This document shows positions 1-8,836 of a stretch of 12,424 bases of DNA, in pieces. A program made the position numbers and the translations under genes. The notes under the pieces were generated by a model, which ran no database searches, was not told where the DNA came from, and saw nothing but the letters and a program-made list of their open reading frames with translations. The stretch's first letter is position 1, and each line of letters starts with the position of its first letter. This DNA is from Spirogloea muscicola (taxonomy: Eukaryota > Streptophyta > Zygnematophyceae > Spirogloeales > Spirogloeaceae): NCBI GenBank assembly GCA_009602725.1, contig WELB01000183.1, positions 96,261 through 108,684 on the forward strand, given 5' to 3'.

Positions 1-79
1 GCCGTCGCGCCGCCGCTGCCGCCGCTGCCGCTGCCTGCGGCTCGCCGGCGCTGACGCCGTGGCCCCCCGGCATGCGCAG
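1..79 (+). other. 3' part of RPL18 intron 1, GCC/CTG triplet-rich
   Basis: The segment is almost entirely GCC, GCT and CTG triplets and ends in CATGCGCAG, which acts as the splice acceptor for the first visible RPL18 exon. The only ATG (72-74) is out of frame with eL18. Calling it intron is an inference from the eL18 reading frame starting at position 80. Confidence 0.7.
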
Positions 80-1433
80 GGCATCGACCTGGTGGCCGGC
101 GGGCGCAACAAGCGCACCAAGCGCACGGCGCCGCACAGCGACAACGTCTACCTCAAGCTCCTCGTCAAGGTCCGCACCCCGCCGCCGCTCCGCCGCTCGG
201 CGTGGGCTGTGGGCCCCTGGCCTTGCTTCCGGCGAGGCTCGGGAAGCCCCACGGGCGCCACGCTGGGCTCGTCTCCTCGCTTTTGGGCGGTCGTCGTGGC
301 GCCGCACCAGGCCGGCCATGTCGCCGCCGGAGCTGTGGGTGGGCCTGACTGGGCTGTGCCCTGCGCTGTGCCCGTGCCCTGCGCAGCTGTACCGCTTCCT
401 GGTGCGGCGCACGGCCAGCCACTTCAACACCGTCGTGCTCAAGCGCCTGTTCATGAGCCGCACCAACCGCCCGCCGCTCTCCCTCTCCCGCCTCGTCAAG
501 TACATGGCCGGCAAGGTGCGCGCCACGCCGCCCACAGGCCTCCCTCGGTGATGCTTGGCGCGCTTGCCAGTCACCTCAGACTCAGCAGCATCTCCATGAC
601 CGCTGAGCCCAAGGCTGGAGATGTGAATTTGCAGGAGGAGAAGATTGCAGTGATCGTGGGCGCCATCACGGACGACGTGCGGCAGTACGAGGTGCCGGCG
701 CTGCGCGTCGTGGCGCTGCGCTTCACCGAGACGGCCCGCGCGCGCATCCTCAAGGCCGGCGGCGAGTGCCTCACCTTCGACCAGCTCGCACTGATCAGCC
801 CCACGGGTACCAACACGGTAATGCACAGCTGCTGCGATTTCACCACCTTCCCTTGCGACACCGCCCGCTACACTTGCCACTGTGCCCAGGCAGCCACGGA
901 AAACATCTAGTTTCCTAGTCGTCCTCTGTCATTGCTGTCATTTAGCCCATCTTACACCAGCTGCCATTAGATTGCCATCACCCTGGCCTGCTCTGCCTGA
1001 GAGTGGTCTACCGCTTGGATGTGCGACTTGTGTGACTTTGTCTGACTTGGCTCAAGGGTTGTCCCGCGCTTCAGGTGCTTTTGCGCGGCCCCAAGAATGC
1101 GCGCGAGGCCGTCAAGCACTTTGGCAGGGCGCCTGGTGTCCCACATTCGCACACCAAGTACGCCCCTGCACCCTTGTCCCCTCTGGCGACCAGCTGCCGC
1201 TTCACAAAGCCATTGCATCTGCAGTCTTGACATTTGGAGTCTGCAGCTCATTACACATGTTGGGCTTTGCGAGCCCGCCGACTGCACGACACAGGGGATG
1301 TCATCTGATGCAAGTTAGGTGGAACTCGGCTCACATGCTGTGTTGGGTGTGTTGCAGGCCGTATGTGCGGAGTAAGGGCCGCAAGTTTGAGAAGGCCCGC
1401 GGTCGCAGAAAGTCGCGAGGCTTCAAGGCCTGA
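80..1433 (+). CDS. RPL18: 60S ribosomal protein eL18 (start codon in an exon left of the window)
   Basis: Structural protein of the cytosolic large ribosomal subunit. Five exons join in frame with GT-AG introns: 80-169, 387-515, 635-817, 1075-1157 and 1358-1433 (TGA at 1431-1433). They give 186 codons plus stop; with one initiator Met this is 187 aa, the usual eL18 length. Family sequence is seen throughout: [18 protein letters not shown] at the N-terminus, LYRFLVRRT and RPPLSLSRL in the second exon, [14 protein letters not shown] in the third, [16 protein letters not shown] in the fourth, and a basic tail [10 protein letters not shown]. The first visible exon begins at GGC (Gly2) directly after the acceptor TGCGCAG at 73-79; no in-frame ATG precedes it, so the Met must come from an upstream, probably ATG-only, exon. 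Introns are 217, 119, 257 and 200 bp. No damage is seen. The identification is secure; the missing start is an inference from the family's N-terminus. Confidence 0.95.
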
Positions 1434-1978
1434 GGGGCCTGGCCATCGCAGGCGCCTGCAGACTTCTTGTCACTGTTCCTATCCAGCAGCCGTGTTTTGT
1501 ATGCTTTACCAGCCATTGCTGCATCTGTATGATGGTGTGATCATGCGCCATTTGATAACCTCAAGTCCCTGCTCGGAACAAATATCAAGTCTCGGGATAG
1601 AAGACCATTTGAGCCTGGGGAGAAGCGGTCATGCTTTTGCCAGCCTTCCCACCCATGAAGGCTGCTTGCGCAGCTCCTCTATGGTGTCACAGTGGCTTGT
1701 CAATGACATCAATCAATCACGTTTCTTAGATGAATGTAATCGATGTATGGGGTTCCAAGTTAATTGACGGCTGTTGATCAGCCCGGTGTTGCTGAGGCAC
1801 AATGTTGAAGGGTGCTGAAAAGACACCTAGAGTCAGCCTTGGCGTGCAGCCTATCAGCAATGAGAGCGAGCCCTATATCAGATCATCGAAGCTGTACAAT
1901 AACAATGCTTTGCGCTGGAGAAGGAACTACGTAAAAACAATGGGTCTGGGATGGTGGCTACACTAAGAACGGGCAGGG
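1434..1978. other. Convergent 3' region between RPL18 and the ABCF fragment
   Basis: These 545 bp lie between two stop codons facing each other (1431-1433 plus, 1979-1981 minus) and should hold the 3' UTRs of both genes. The composition is less GC-rich than the exons. I see no coding stretch with family resemblance. The one recognisable signal is a TGTAA pentamer at 1735-1739 on the plus strand. Confidence 0.6.
1735..1739 (+). terminator. Candidate poly(A) signal TGTAA for RPL18
   Basis: TGTAA is the usual polyadenylation signal of chlorophyte algae. This copy lies 302 bp after the RPL18 stop codon, a plausible 3' UTR length. A five-base match can occur by chance, so the call rests on position and strand. 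Confidence 0.35.
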
Positions 1979-3498
1979 CTAGCCCCACCGCTTGGCGTTC
2001 TTGGTGACTTTACCCTTGGCTGTCTTCTGCTGGAAGGACTGCGCCTTCTGCTTCTTCTGCAGCTCCTTCTCCGCCTGCACCGTGGCCCAAACTTGACTAA
2101 TTTACAACTCAGGACTTGAGGCTGCAGGCATCTGAGATCGAACTACATAAGCTGAGAGATGCACTAAGACATAGAGTCAACAACATAACACCACCACCAT
2201 CTCGACCACCACTACCACCACTACCTCACCTCTGAGTCCTGACTGAATTCTCATACCTTGGACATTTTGGACTTGGCTTTGACAGTGGGCGCTAGTTCGC
2301 CAAGCTCCGCTTCGCGCTCGAGCTCTTTCTTCCGAGCCTCCAGATTTCGCTCCAGATAGTACTGGACATTCAGTGCACATGAATAGTCAGAAAGGCACCA
2401 AGAGCCCCGCACTCCAGATACAGGAGCAAAGTCCAATCACATGCTCCACTTGCCAAACCCGTGTATCCAAAATAAGCAGTGCTAGGGGTAATACAATAGT
2501 GCGGATGGTCGGTCCTGTGACGCACATCATAATCGCCCACATAATCCTGCAAGTGCCGGTCCTTGACCTCCACCACCCGGTTCACAATCTGCTTGATGAA
2601 GTACCGGTCGTGGGATACGGCAATCACTGTGCCCTTGAAGTCCCGCAGCGCCTCCTGCAGAAAGGGGTGGTGGCTGAGGCTGCATGAGCTCGCAGACAAC
2701 CGGTGAACCACATTGGACACGGAGACTTCAGAAGTGGCATGTCACAAGAGGAGTCCTCCAGGAAATCAATTGCATCCATGAAGGTCAAGCATGCTGGTTC
2801 GGAAACAACTCATGGAGAATATCCTCTGACATACATCATACCGTACACACGAGCAGCTCTCCTGAGGAAGGATACGGCGTGAAAGGCATATTTCTAAGTG
2901 GACACTATGGAGGTGGACAATCTAATTCAAGGCAAGTGGCCGCGCACTTCCAGCATCTCCTTTGAGGGGATGTCTAGGTGGTTGGTGGGCTCGTCCAGCA
3001 CCAGAAGCGTCGCCGGCGTCACCATAAACTTGCACAGAGCCAACCGGGCCTGCAGGTGCCCCGCAAGCGAGTCACAATGTTGCGTGTCAGGCATGGCCCT
3101 GAGCACAGAGCAGCCTGAGTGCCCCCACCCTTTGTTGCGGAAGCACACCCACCCACACTACAGACACATACATTGACGCCTGAACTGTCACATCTAGTGC
3201 CTGTGCTCAAGTGCATGTTAATGTGATAGTATGTCAGTAATGTCATCGTGTTATGGCCATACAATCACGTGCTTTTCAGCTTCTGTCAAACTTTTCAGCC
3301 TGTCGAGTCAAATGATGGGGTGAAGTAACAAAGTCTGATCACCTTCTCTCCTCCTGAAAGGAAGGCCACCTTCTTGTGGACCATGTCGCCCTTGAAGTTG
3401 CAGCGCCCAAGCAGCGCCTTGATGTCATTTATCCGCCAATCTTCTGCCACCTCCTCCACTGTCTGCAGCACCGTCTTTCCCGCATCCAAGACCTCCGC
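1979..3498 (-). CDS. ABCF-family ATPase, 3' fragment only (C-terminal half of NBD2, plant ABCF5-like)
   Basis: ABCF proteins are soluble, ribosome-associated twin-ATPases without membrane domains. Five exons join in phase 0: 3343-3498, 2948-3049, 2526-2654, 2257-2361 and 1979-2074 (TAG at 1979-1981), giving 195 aa. Seen in order: [21 protein letters not shown], the ABC signature LSGGEK|ARLAL (split by an intron), Walker [13 protein letters not shown], the switch-histidine segment [28 protein letters not shown], then a Lys-rich tail [18 protein letters not shown] ending NAKRWG. The tail and DIPSKEMLE resemble plant ABCF5 (GCN5-like). Full-length relatives are about 600-700 aa, so both the whole first NBD and the Walker A of the second are absent. 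The exon at 3343-3498 has a normal acceptor (TGCCAG), but no upstream exon exists in the 1.26 kb before UNG, and that space is taken by another gene fragment. Family identity is firm; functional status is probably lost unless the assembly is wrong here. Confidence 0.9.
2189..2230. repeat. Imperfect CCA/ACC triplet repeat in the last ABCF intron
   Basis: About 42 bp of CACCACCACCATCTCGACCA-type triplets lie inside the 182-bp intron 2075-2256. Its position within a well-defined intron argues against a coding role. Confidence 0.6.
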
Positions 3499-3525
3499 CT
3501 GGCACCACAACACTGGATGCTCATT

Positions 3526-3610
3526 CAGATACACATGACAACATCAAAGATAGTGGCAGAAGGGTATGTTGACAGCTCAGATACACATACATCAATCAGT
3601 GGCAGAAGGG
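3526..3610. repeat. Imperfect direct repeat between two 5'-truncated genes
   Basis: Copy 1 (3526-3564) and copy 2 (3578-3610) both start CAGATACACAT and both end in a perfect 13-mer AGTGGCAGAAGGG (3552-3564 and 3598-3610); copy 2 is 6 bp shorter inside. They occupy most of the 132 bp between the ABCF fragment and the plus-strand fragment, exactly where the 5' parts of both genes are lost. Confidence 0.75.
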
Positions 3611-3630
3611 CGGTAGGCGGCCATTTGCAG

Positions 3631-4094
3631 GCCCACCGGCGGCGGCCGCAGCGGCGACATGCTCATGTGGCTAGATGGCGTCGAGCGCCCAGACTGGCGC
3701 TTCGACCTGTCGCCACTTGCGCCAGGCCACTGGGTACACGAGGCTTATCCTTGCAGCGTCTTGGCTTACAGATGCTGTTGCTGCTGCCGACACGACCTCC
3801 ATGGCTTCCACCGCTGCCACCCTCCGCCTCCGCCTGTCTTTGAGCTCCGATGTTCACTGCGCTTCTGCTACGCAGGTCTGTGTGGCAAGGGGACCTCTGG
3901 CAGACGCGATGCCAAGCCTTCGAGCGACGTTCTCACAGGCCGCACTCGCAGCAGCCCCGGCACCGGCCATGGTGCTGGCAGCACCTGCGCCCCCTTTTGA
4001 GTGGCTTGCAGTACGGGACCTTGTTCCTGATGGCAGCCGTGCTGCGTTTGACGCCCTGTGTGGCGCCACCACTGGAGGCCACAATGGCAGCTAG
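3631..4094 (+). CDS. 3' end of an unrecognised plus-strand gene, 5' part missing, apparent +1 frameshift
   Basis: I do not recognise the family. An acceptor-like CATTTGCAG at 3622-3630 opens a reading frame (codons from 3632) with strongly GC-ending codons: GDMLMWLDGVERPDWRFDL and APGHWVHEAY, up to 3748. From 3750 the coding look continues in the next frame: LAASWLTDAVAAAD, LRLRLSLSSDVHC, VCVARGPLADAMPSLRATF, PPFEWLAVRDLVPDGSRAAF, ending at TAG 4092-4094. Dropping one C of the CC at 3749-3750 would join the two parts; the only GT-AG alternative would be a 23-bp intron (3734-3756), too short to be credible. So this is either a pseudogene or a one-base sequence error. No ATG-initiated N-terminus fits, and the 5' part would have to lie where the ABCF fragment sits. 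Low-complexity Ala/Pro-rich stretches separate the conserved-looking blocks. The stop faces the UNG stop 668 bp away. Confidence 0.5.
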
Positions 4095-4762
4095 CGCTGG
4101 CAAAGGAGTCACTGCCTCTGCCCCAAGCGGCCATTGTTATTTCCAGCAGCGACTCAGGGACCAATGGCTAAAGACAATGGCCTCTGCTGAGCGCGGCAGC
4201 GCTCGCAGTTGCCTCCAACTATTCTGACGGACATGGATGTACACTACACACTAGCCTCACTCTGGCACCCTTCCCATTGCACAGCTTCCCAGGTGGGAGG
4301 GCTGTGATTGTGCATGCTGGGAGGGTATTGCTGCACACCTAGCGGCAGAGCCGCCACCTCTTGTGGGCAGCCTGTTGGTGCTTGTCCCTCTCTCTCCCAA
4401 GCCGCACTTCAGTACTTCACATACGCGGTGTCTTCGGAGTTCATCAAAGTTGTTTACCAACTCCAGTGAGGCTGGCAAGCTCACATGGCTGTTTCAAATC
4501 GTCTGAGGACAGTCACTGTGTTGGGCATAATATTGTCGCTGGCTCATCCTTGCCAGCTTGAACAATTTTGACCTGGACATATGCGTCACTACATGGTCAC
4601 AATTCGAGTTGGTGTGAAGCAGCCTATGCTTGCAGACATTATCCCTACTGGAAAGAATCATATTAACAACATAGGTGATCTGACGCCTGATAGATTCCTG
4701 GCAATGTATATAGATATGCTAGACACTGCTGCCGCCACCACCGCCGTCGCCGCCTGTATCCG
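4095..4762. other. Convergent 3' region between the unknown gene fragment and UNG
   Basis: Between the plus-strand stop at 4094 and the UNG stop at 4763 there are 668 bp of mixed composition with no recognisable coding sequence on either strand. It should contain both 3' UTRs. No clear TGTAA signal was found in the expected orientation for either gene. Confidence 0.5.
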
Positions 4763-7523
4763 CTACAATTGCCAGTCAATGGGCAGCTGCCCAGCAGCCT
4801 CGAGCAGTTCATTGGTCTTCGAGAAGTGCCTGCATGGGAGTCAATAGCAGGTTTAGACTGTTCAGCTGTGCAGGCCAGCTGAAGACGAGCACAAGCCAAA
4901 GAGGTACAGATGGCGAGACTACTGTGCACGAAGAAGCAGGACGGCGCACAGCTGGTGACAGCGAGTGTCGAAGGATACCGCAGGACAATTTTGGACTAGT
5001 GTCGAGGTACAGGTTGTCAATAACGTCTTTCAAATCGTTAAAATCATCTGATATGCAACAGAAGAGGTCAAGGTTTGAGAGCAAACTTGCAGCCGAAGAA
5101 GCCCTTGTGCGCAGAGAAGCCCGATGGGTGTGCCGCCTTCAGCGCGTGATGCCGCTTGGTGTCTATCAGCCTACAGCGCCACACCAAGAAGCGCCGCCGC
5201 AAAAGTACCAGCAGCCGTTTCATCAGCTGGCAATTGCACGTATATGAGTATCACCATAACTATGTTAACCCTTTCCCTATCAGATTGGCCTCTGAATTCT
5301 CAAAACTTATACCCTAGGCTTCAAGCAAGAAGTTGATCAATCAGTGCTCGCCAGACTTCCGTCAGACTGGCGCTGACCCACGTGCTATGTACTGAACGCA
5401 TGTTGCTGAGCAAAGCCAGCAACTCGAGAAGTTGCCAAGCAGAGTTGTCCGCAGCAGTTATTGTTGAAACGAGACCTTGGAATCTTCAACGAGCGGAGGT
5501 CATTGTGAATATGTAGGTTCATGATTTAGGGGTTAGGCTTTAGGGTTTAGGGTATAAGGAAGTGCCCGCAAGCCCGCCGTACCTAGCCTTGTCCTGCGCA
5601 GCGTTGCCCCAGAGCAGGAAGACGAGGCCGTCGCGGCGCGCCGAGAGCTGCCGGATGGCCTCGTCCGTGAAAGGCTCCCACCCGCGCTTGGCGTGCGAGT
5701 TGGCCTGCCTCTCGCGCACTATGCGCCGCAAGCGGCCCACGGTCACGGTCACAGTCACGGTTAGCACTGTCTGCCCATTGAAAGAGGAGGGAAGGTTGGC
5801 GAGCGGCAAAGCAAAGCCTGTCCTAAGGCTGAGTGTTAAGTGACTGGTACCTGTCAGGCAGGCATTGAGTAGCAGCACGCCCTGGACATTTGTGTTGGAA
5901 GCCAAAGCACAAAGCCAGAGTTAGGCATAAGACTTTCATACTTGCAGACTTGACAAACAACAATGTTAAAACGACAATGGAGTCAAGCTCATGGTCAGGT
6001 GCTGCTCGTTGATATTGTGAATCTAAATATGCAGCCTTAAGAGTTGCCTTGATTGGATTTGAAGTCAGGCTAGGATGAATGTCCTGGACAGGGGCTTGAA
6101 ACAGAAGGACACTTTAATGCTTATCGGGGGAGGAGTCTGTCAACTAGCTATCTTCTTGCCATGTTGTGCTGCTCACAAGCAGCGAGCATTGGCAATTGGT
6201 GCACGGGACTGACTGTAAGCGTCGCATGTTGTGGACGGAATTAGGCTCGACACAAGTCAAAGCTAGGTACCTGTGCTGTCCACTTTGTGAGGTCGCCGTG
6301 CTGAGACACAGTGCAGCCGACGTCGGAGGCCACCTCAGTGAAGATATTGGCTAGCGATGAAGGGGGCCGGACGCCCACAGGCACTGAGAAGCTCAGGCCC
6401 ATTGCCTGGCCGGCACGGTGATATGGGTCCTGCAGCGTAAGCAACCGACAGGGCTGCAAAGATCAATGCCAGCGGCAGCAACTAACAGGCCGTGGAACTC
6501 ACTCTTATTCCATTCCCCACATTAGCTGATAGCAGCCTAAGCGCGTGACTTGACATTCATAGAAATCTTCATACAAGGCAGTGGCTGCAGCACTTCAGTC
6601 AGCAATTGAGCTCCTAGGAAATTATGTTGCAAGTCGGCACTCTGATGTCACAAACGCGACATGGGGTGTGCAGGGATTCAGGACCTAGGTTGACGTTGTG
6701 ATTGACTTTGTGATTAACAAAGGCCTTAAGGTTTGCACCTGGCAGCAGGTTCCGTTCGTTCACTAACCTGTCCGATGATGATGACGCGAACGGCGTCAAA
6801 GGGCGTGGAGTTGAGGGCGGCGAAGATGGCAGCAGGGGGCGGGTAGACGGGCGTGCGGGACGCGCCCTCGCGGTGCACGAACTGGCACAGCCGCTCGGCG
6901 TACGGCTTGTGCAGCTCGCTGCCGACCGCGTCCAGCCAGCTCGGCTCCACCAGCAGCTCCGCGAGGCGGGGGTACGGCTCACCGCGCGCTGCAACGTGTG
7001 CCACAGTAAGCTTTAGGCATTTCGGTTAAGGAATTAGGGTTTAGAATTTAGCAATTAGGAATTAGGTTTACAATTCAGGGTTTAGGTTAGATCTAAATTC
7101 AGGGTTTGGATCAAGGGTTTTGGGATTAGATTTACGGTAATCGGCCGTTGCCCATCAAGGAGCAGCTGCAGCTCTTGAGGAGGCAAGGGAGGAGGGAGGG
7201 AGGGAGGGGGGCTGCGCACCTCGGGATGCCGCGACACGCTCCTCGGCCAGCCGCATGTTCTTGCGTGCCAGTGCCGCCGCGCGGCTCATCGTCATCCGCA
7301 CGCGCTGCTCCGTCGTGAGTCCACCGACGGCGTCCGCTGCTCCCCCATCAGCCTCGCTTGGCGAAGGCACCTCCTCGGAGGCGGCAGCCGCAGCAGTGGG
7401 CGTTGCCGCTGCCTGCCCCACCAGCTCGGCCCGGCCGGCGGCAGCGGCGGGCATGACGCTGCCCTTACTGCACTCCGGCGATTGCGATGGTGAGCTGCTG
7501 AGCCTCACACGCTTGGACGCCAT
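4763..7523 (-). CDS. UNG: Uracil-DNA glycosylase, family 1 (UNG), complete, seven exons
   Basis: Removes uracil from DNA as the first step of base-excision repair, in nucleus and/or mitochondrion. Exons: 7220-7523, 6768-6988, 6271-6429, 5851-5881, 5583-5718, 5087-5170 and 4763-4829 (TAG at 4763-4765). All join in frame with GT-AG introns to 333 aa. The ATG at 7521-7523 gives [14 protein letters not shown], a basic/Ser start like a nuclear signal, followed by an Ala-rich linker to about residue 70. The catalytic core begins near [10 protein letters not shown] (about residue 105). Seen: the water-activating loop GQ|DPYH (residues 174-179, split by an intron), GLSFSV (186-191), uracil-binding GVLLLN (229-234), ANSH and GWEPFTD, and catalytic [14 protein letters not shown] (His298), ending PIDWQL. 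Core length and order match the family. Oddity: the DNA-intercalating Leu of human UNG (HPSPL) is Phe302 here. Introns 1 and 5 contain telomere-like sequence. No in-frame ATG lies close upstream, so 7523 is the best start. Confidence 0.94.
5525..5552 (+). repeat. Short interstitial telomere-like tract in UNG intron 5
   Basis: Three TTTAGGG units are visible: 5525-5531, then two perfect tandem units at 5539-5545 and 5546-5552, with GTTAGGC between. They lie within the 412-bp intron 5171-5582. TTTAGGG is the plant and Chlorella-type telomere repeat. Confidence 0.7.
5738..5761. repeat. Four tandem hexamers (CACGGT) in UNG intron 4
   Basis: CACGGT, CACGGT, CACAGT, CACGGT in tandem, 20 bp upstream (minus-strand sense) of the acceptor of the exon at 5583-5718. 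Read through on the minus strand it would encode TVTVTV, but family alignment places it in the 132-bp intron 5719-5850. Confidence 0.75.
7021..7135 (+). repeat. Degenerate telomere-like tract in UNG intron 1
   Basis: About 115 bp made of variants of TTTAGGG / AATTAGG / TTCAGGG, such as AATTAGGGTTTAG and TTCAGGGTTTAGG. The tract lies inside the 231-bp intron 6989-7219 and reads G-rich on the plus strand, like the tract in intron 5. Confidence 0.65.
7187..7211 (+). other. G-run block (quadruplex-capable) next to the 5' splice site of UNG intron 1
   Basis: Runs of three or more G separated by single A residues (GGGAGGAGGGAGGGAGGGAG followed by more G). It meets the usual four-run pattern for a G-quadruplex on the plus strand; in the UNG transcript it is a C-rich pyrimidine tract 8 bases after the exon 1 donor (GAG|GTGCGC). 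Confidence 0.5.
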
Positions 7524-7654
7524 CTCCGGACTAAGTGCGATGCCTGTCTCAGGCAACAGCGGCCATAACTGTCAACGACTCTATGTAAGTACAGGCCACG
7601 CCAGCCATTGTGGCGCTTCCAGGTGTTGCAAAGTGGGTAAAATTAGAGCAGGAA
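7524..7654 (-). promoter_or_regulatory. Presumed 5' flank of UNG
   Basis: 131 bp between the UNG ATG and the stop of the weak candidate small gene upstream on the same strand. It should hold the UNG 5' UTR and perhaps its core promoter. No TATA box or other named element was recognised, so the call rests on position. Confidence 0.3.
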
Positions 7655-7992
7655 TCAGTTGTAGTTAGGGTCGTGGGGCGCGGCATTCACCGCCGTCGCG
7701 ACAGGCTTGGAGGCGCTTGGCGGCGGGGAAGACGATGGCAACGCCGCCACCCTGAATGCCAGCGCCGTCGCCGCCGCCGCCCACGCTGCAAGCCTGGTCA
7801 GGCGGGATTGCGGCGCAACGCCTAACCCTAGATGCTGAATCTCAAATCTTGAATCTTGAAGCCCTCAGAAGCAGCAGCACCATCTTGCAGTGCTGGCTCG
7901 GCGGTGGCTGCAACGCGGACCTGGGCGGCCGAGGTGAGCAGCGGCGAACTGGGCGCTCCAGCGACCGCCGCTGCCGCCTTTGGGCCCGCCAT
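7655..7992 (-). CDS. Weak candidate: two-exon gene for an ~80-aa Ala-rich protein of unknown function
   Basis: An ATG at 7990-7992 opens MAGPKAAAAVAGAPSSPLL in GC-rich codons. A possible donor (GAT G|GTGCTG, exon end 7881) and a good acceptor (GGCTTGCAG, exon start 7785) join in phase to WAAAATALAFRVAALP and a tail ending NAAPHDPNYN, stop TGA at 7655-7657: 80 aa. The 95-bp intron would contain telomere-like sequence, as two UNG introns do, which mildly supports the model. The open frame also extends upstream of this ATG (LAVAAARLAALRAMAG), so the true start could lie further 5' behind another intron. The Ala/Pro/Ser composition resembles an organelle-targeting peptide, but this composition arises easily in GC-rich DNA. 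I do not recognise the product, and the whole model may be chance. Confidence 0.22.
7822..7868 (-). repeat. Third telomere-like patch, opposite orientation
   Basis: The plus strand reads CCTAACCCTAGATGCTGAAT followed by CAAATCTTGAATCTTGAAG, so the minus strand is the TTAGGG-like strand. Its degenerate TTAGGG/TTCAAGATT style is like the patches in UNG introns 1 and 5. Confidence 0.4.
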
Positions 7993-8423
7993 GGCCCGCA
8001 GGGCCGCAAGCCGGGCAGCGGCCACAGCCAGCTTCGCAGCGGGGGTCAAGAAAGCTGATCACTTTTCTGGGTCCCCTGCAGCGCCGTCGCTGCCTGCTTT
8101 GCGGGCTCGCAGCTCGCCTCCAGCAGCCAGCACCACATGCATGTGGCAGCGGATTCGCCGCCTCAAAGCATGGGTTTTGCCCGCGAGCGTGTTGGGTGCC
8201 TGCTTGAGATCTTGGGGAAAGTGGTTCAGAGCAGGCACGAGCAGAGTAGTCTGGAGCAGGAGGAGAGCAAGCGGGAGAGAGTGGCGTGCTGGTTTAGGGA
8301 GGGAGTGAGAGAGAGAGATGGGAGAATTCAAGATGGGAAGAGACGTGGGAGTGCCTGAAAGCATGGGAGACAGCGAGTGAGGGGGGAGGGGTGAGTGAGA
8401 GGAAGAGGAGAGGAGGAAGGGGN
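7993..8423. other. Region without a supported gene; purine-rich toward its right end
   Basis: From 7993 to about 8180 the sequence is GC-rich with open frames on both strands but no recognised family. From about 8240 to 8423 the plus strand becomes strongly purine-rich (GGAGGAGAGCAAGCGGGAGAG and similar), grading into the AG array. An undetermined base (n) sits at 8423. Confidence 0.5.
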
Positions 8424-8641
<218 letters not shown>

Positions 8642-8836
8642 CCAGTTGAGCGCGAACCGGCGGCGGGAGAGTCCACGTAGGAGAGTCAAGCCACGTGGCA
8701 CTGCGGCAAGCCAAACGGCACCTTATTGAAAGCTATATGGAGTGCATCTCCGCCGTCCCGTACGCGAGCCTGGCCGTCTGGAGTGCGGAGACGGATTGTG
8801 GATGCTACGCTTGCATAGAGCAGATTCCCTTCCTTG
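8642..8836. other. Unassigned stretch between the AG array and the repeat field
   Basis: The plus strand contains an ATG at 8739 opening MECISAVPYASLAVWSAETD with fairly G/C-ending codons, but the frame soon runs into repeat sequence. No family is recognised and no splice structure is convincing, so no gene is called. Confidence 0.3.

Noticed and set aside
72-551. A plus-strand frame opening with the ATG at 72
   Set aside because: It is out of frame with eL18 in the first exon and gives an Arg/Ser-rich product typical of a shifted GC-rich exon. It meets the true frame only from 387.
59-910. A 283-codon continuous plus-strand frame over the RPL18 exons
   Set aside because: It starts at GTG, reads through the introns 170-386 and 516-634, and carries eL18 sequence only in parts. 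The spliced model gives an exact family-length protein.
3734-3756. GT-AG pair that would join the two frames of the unknown plus-strand gene
   Set aside because: A 23-bp intron is too short for spliceosomal removal, and it would drop HEAY-type sequence that looks coding.
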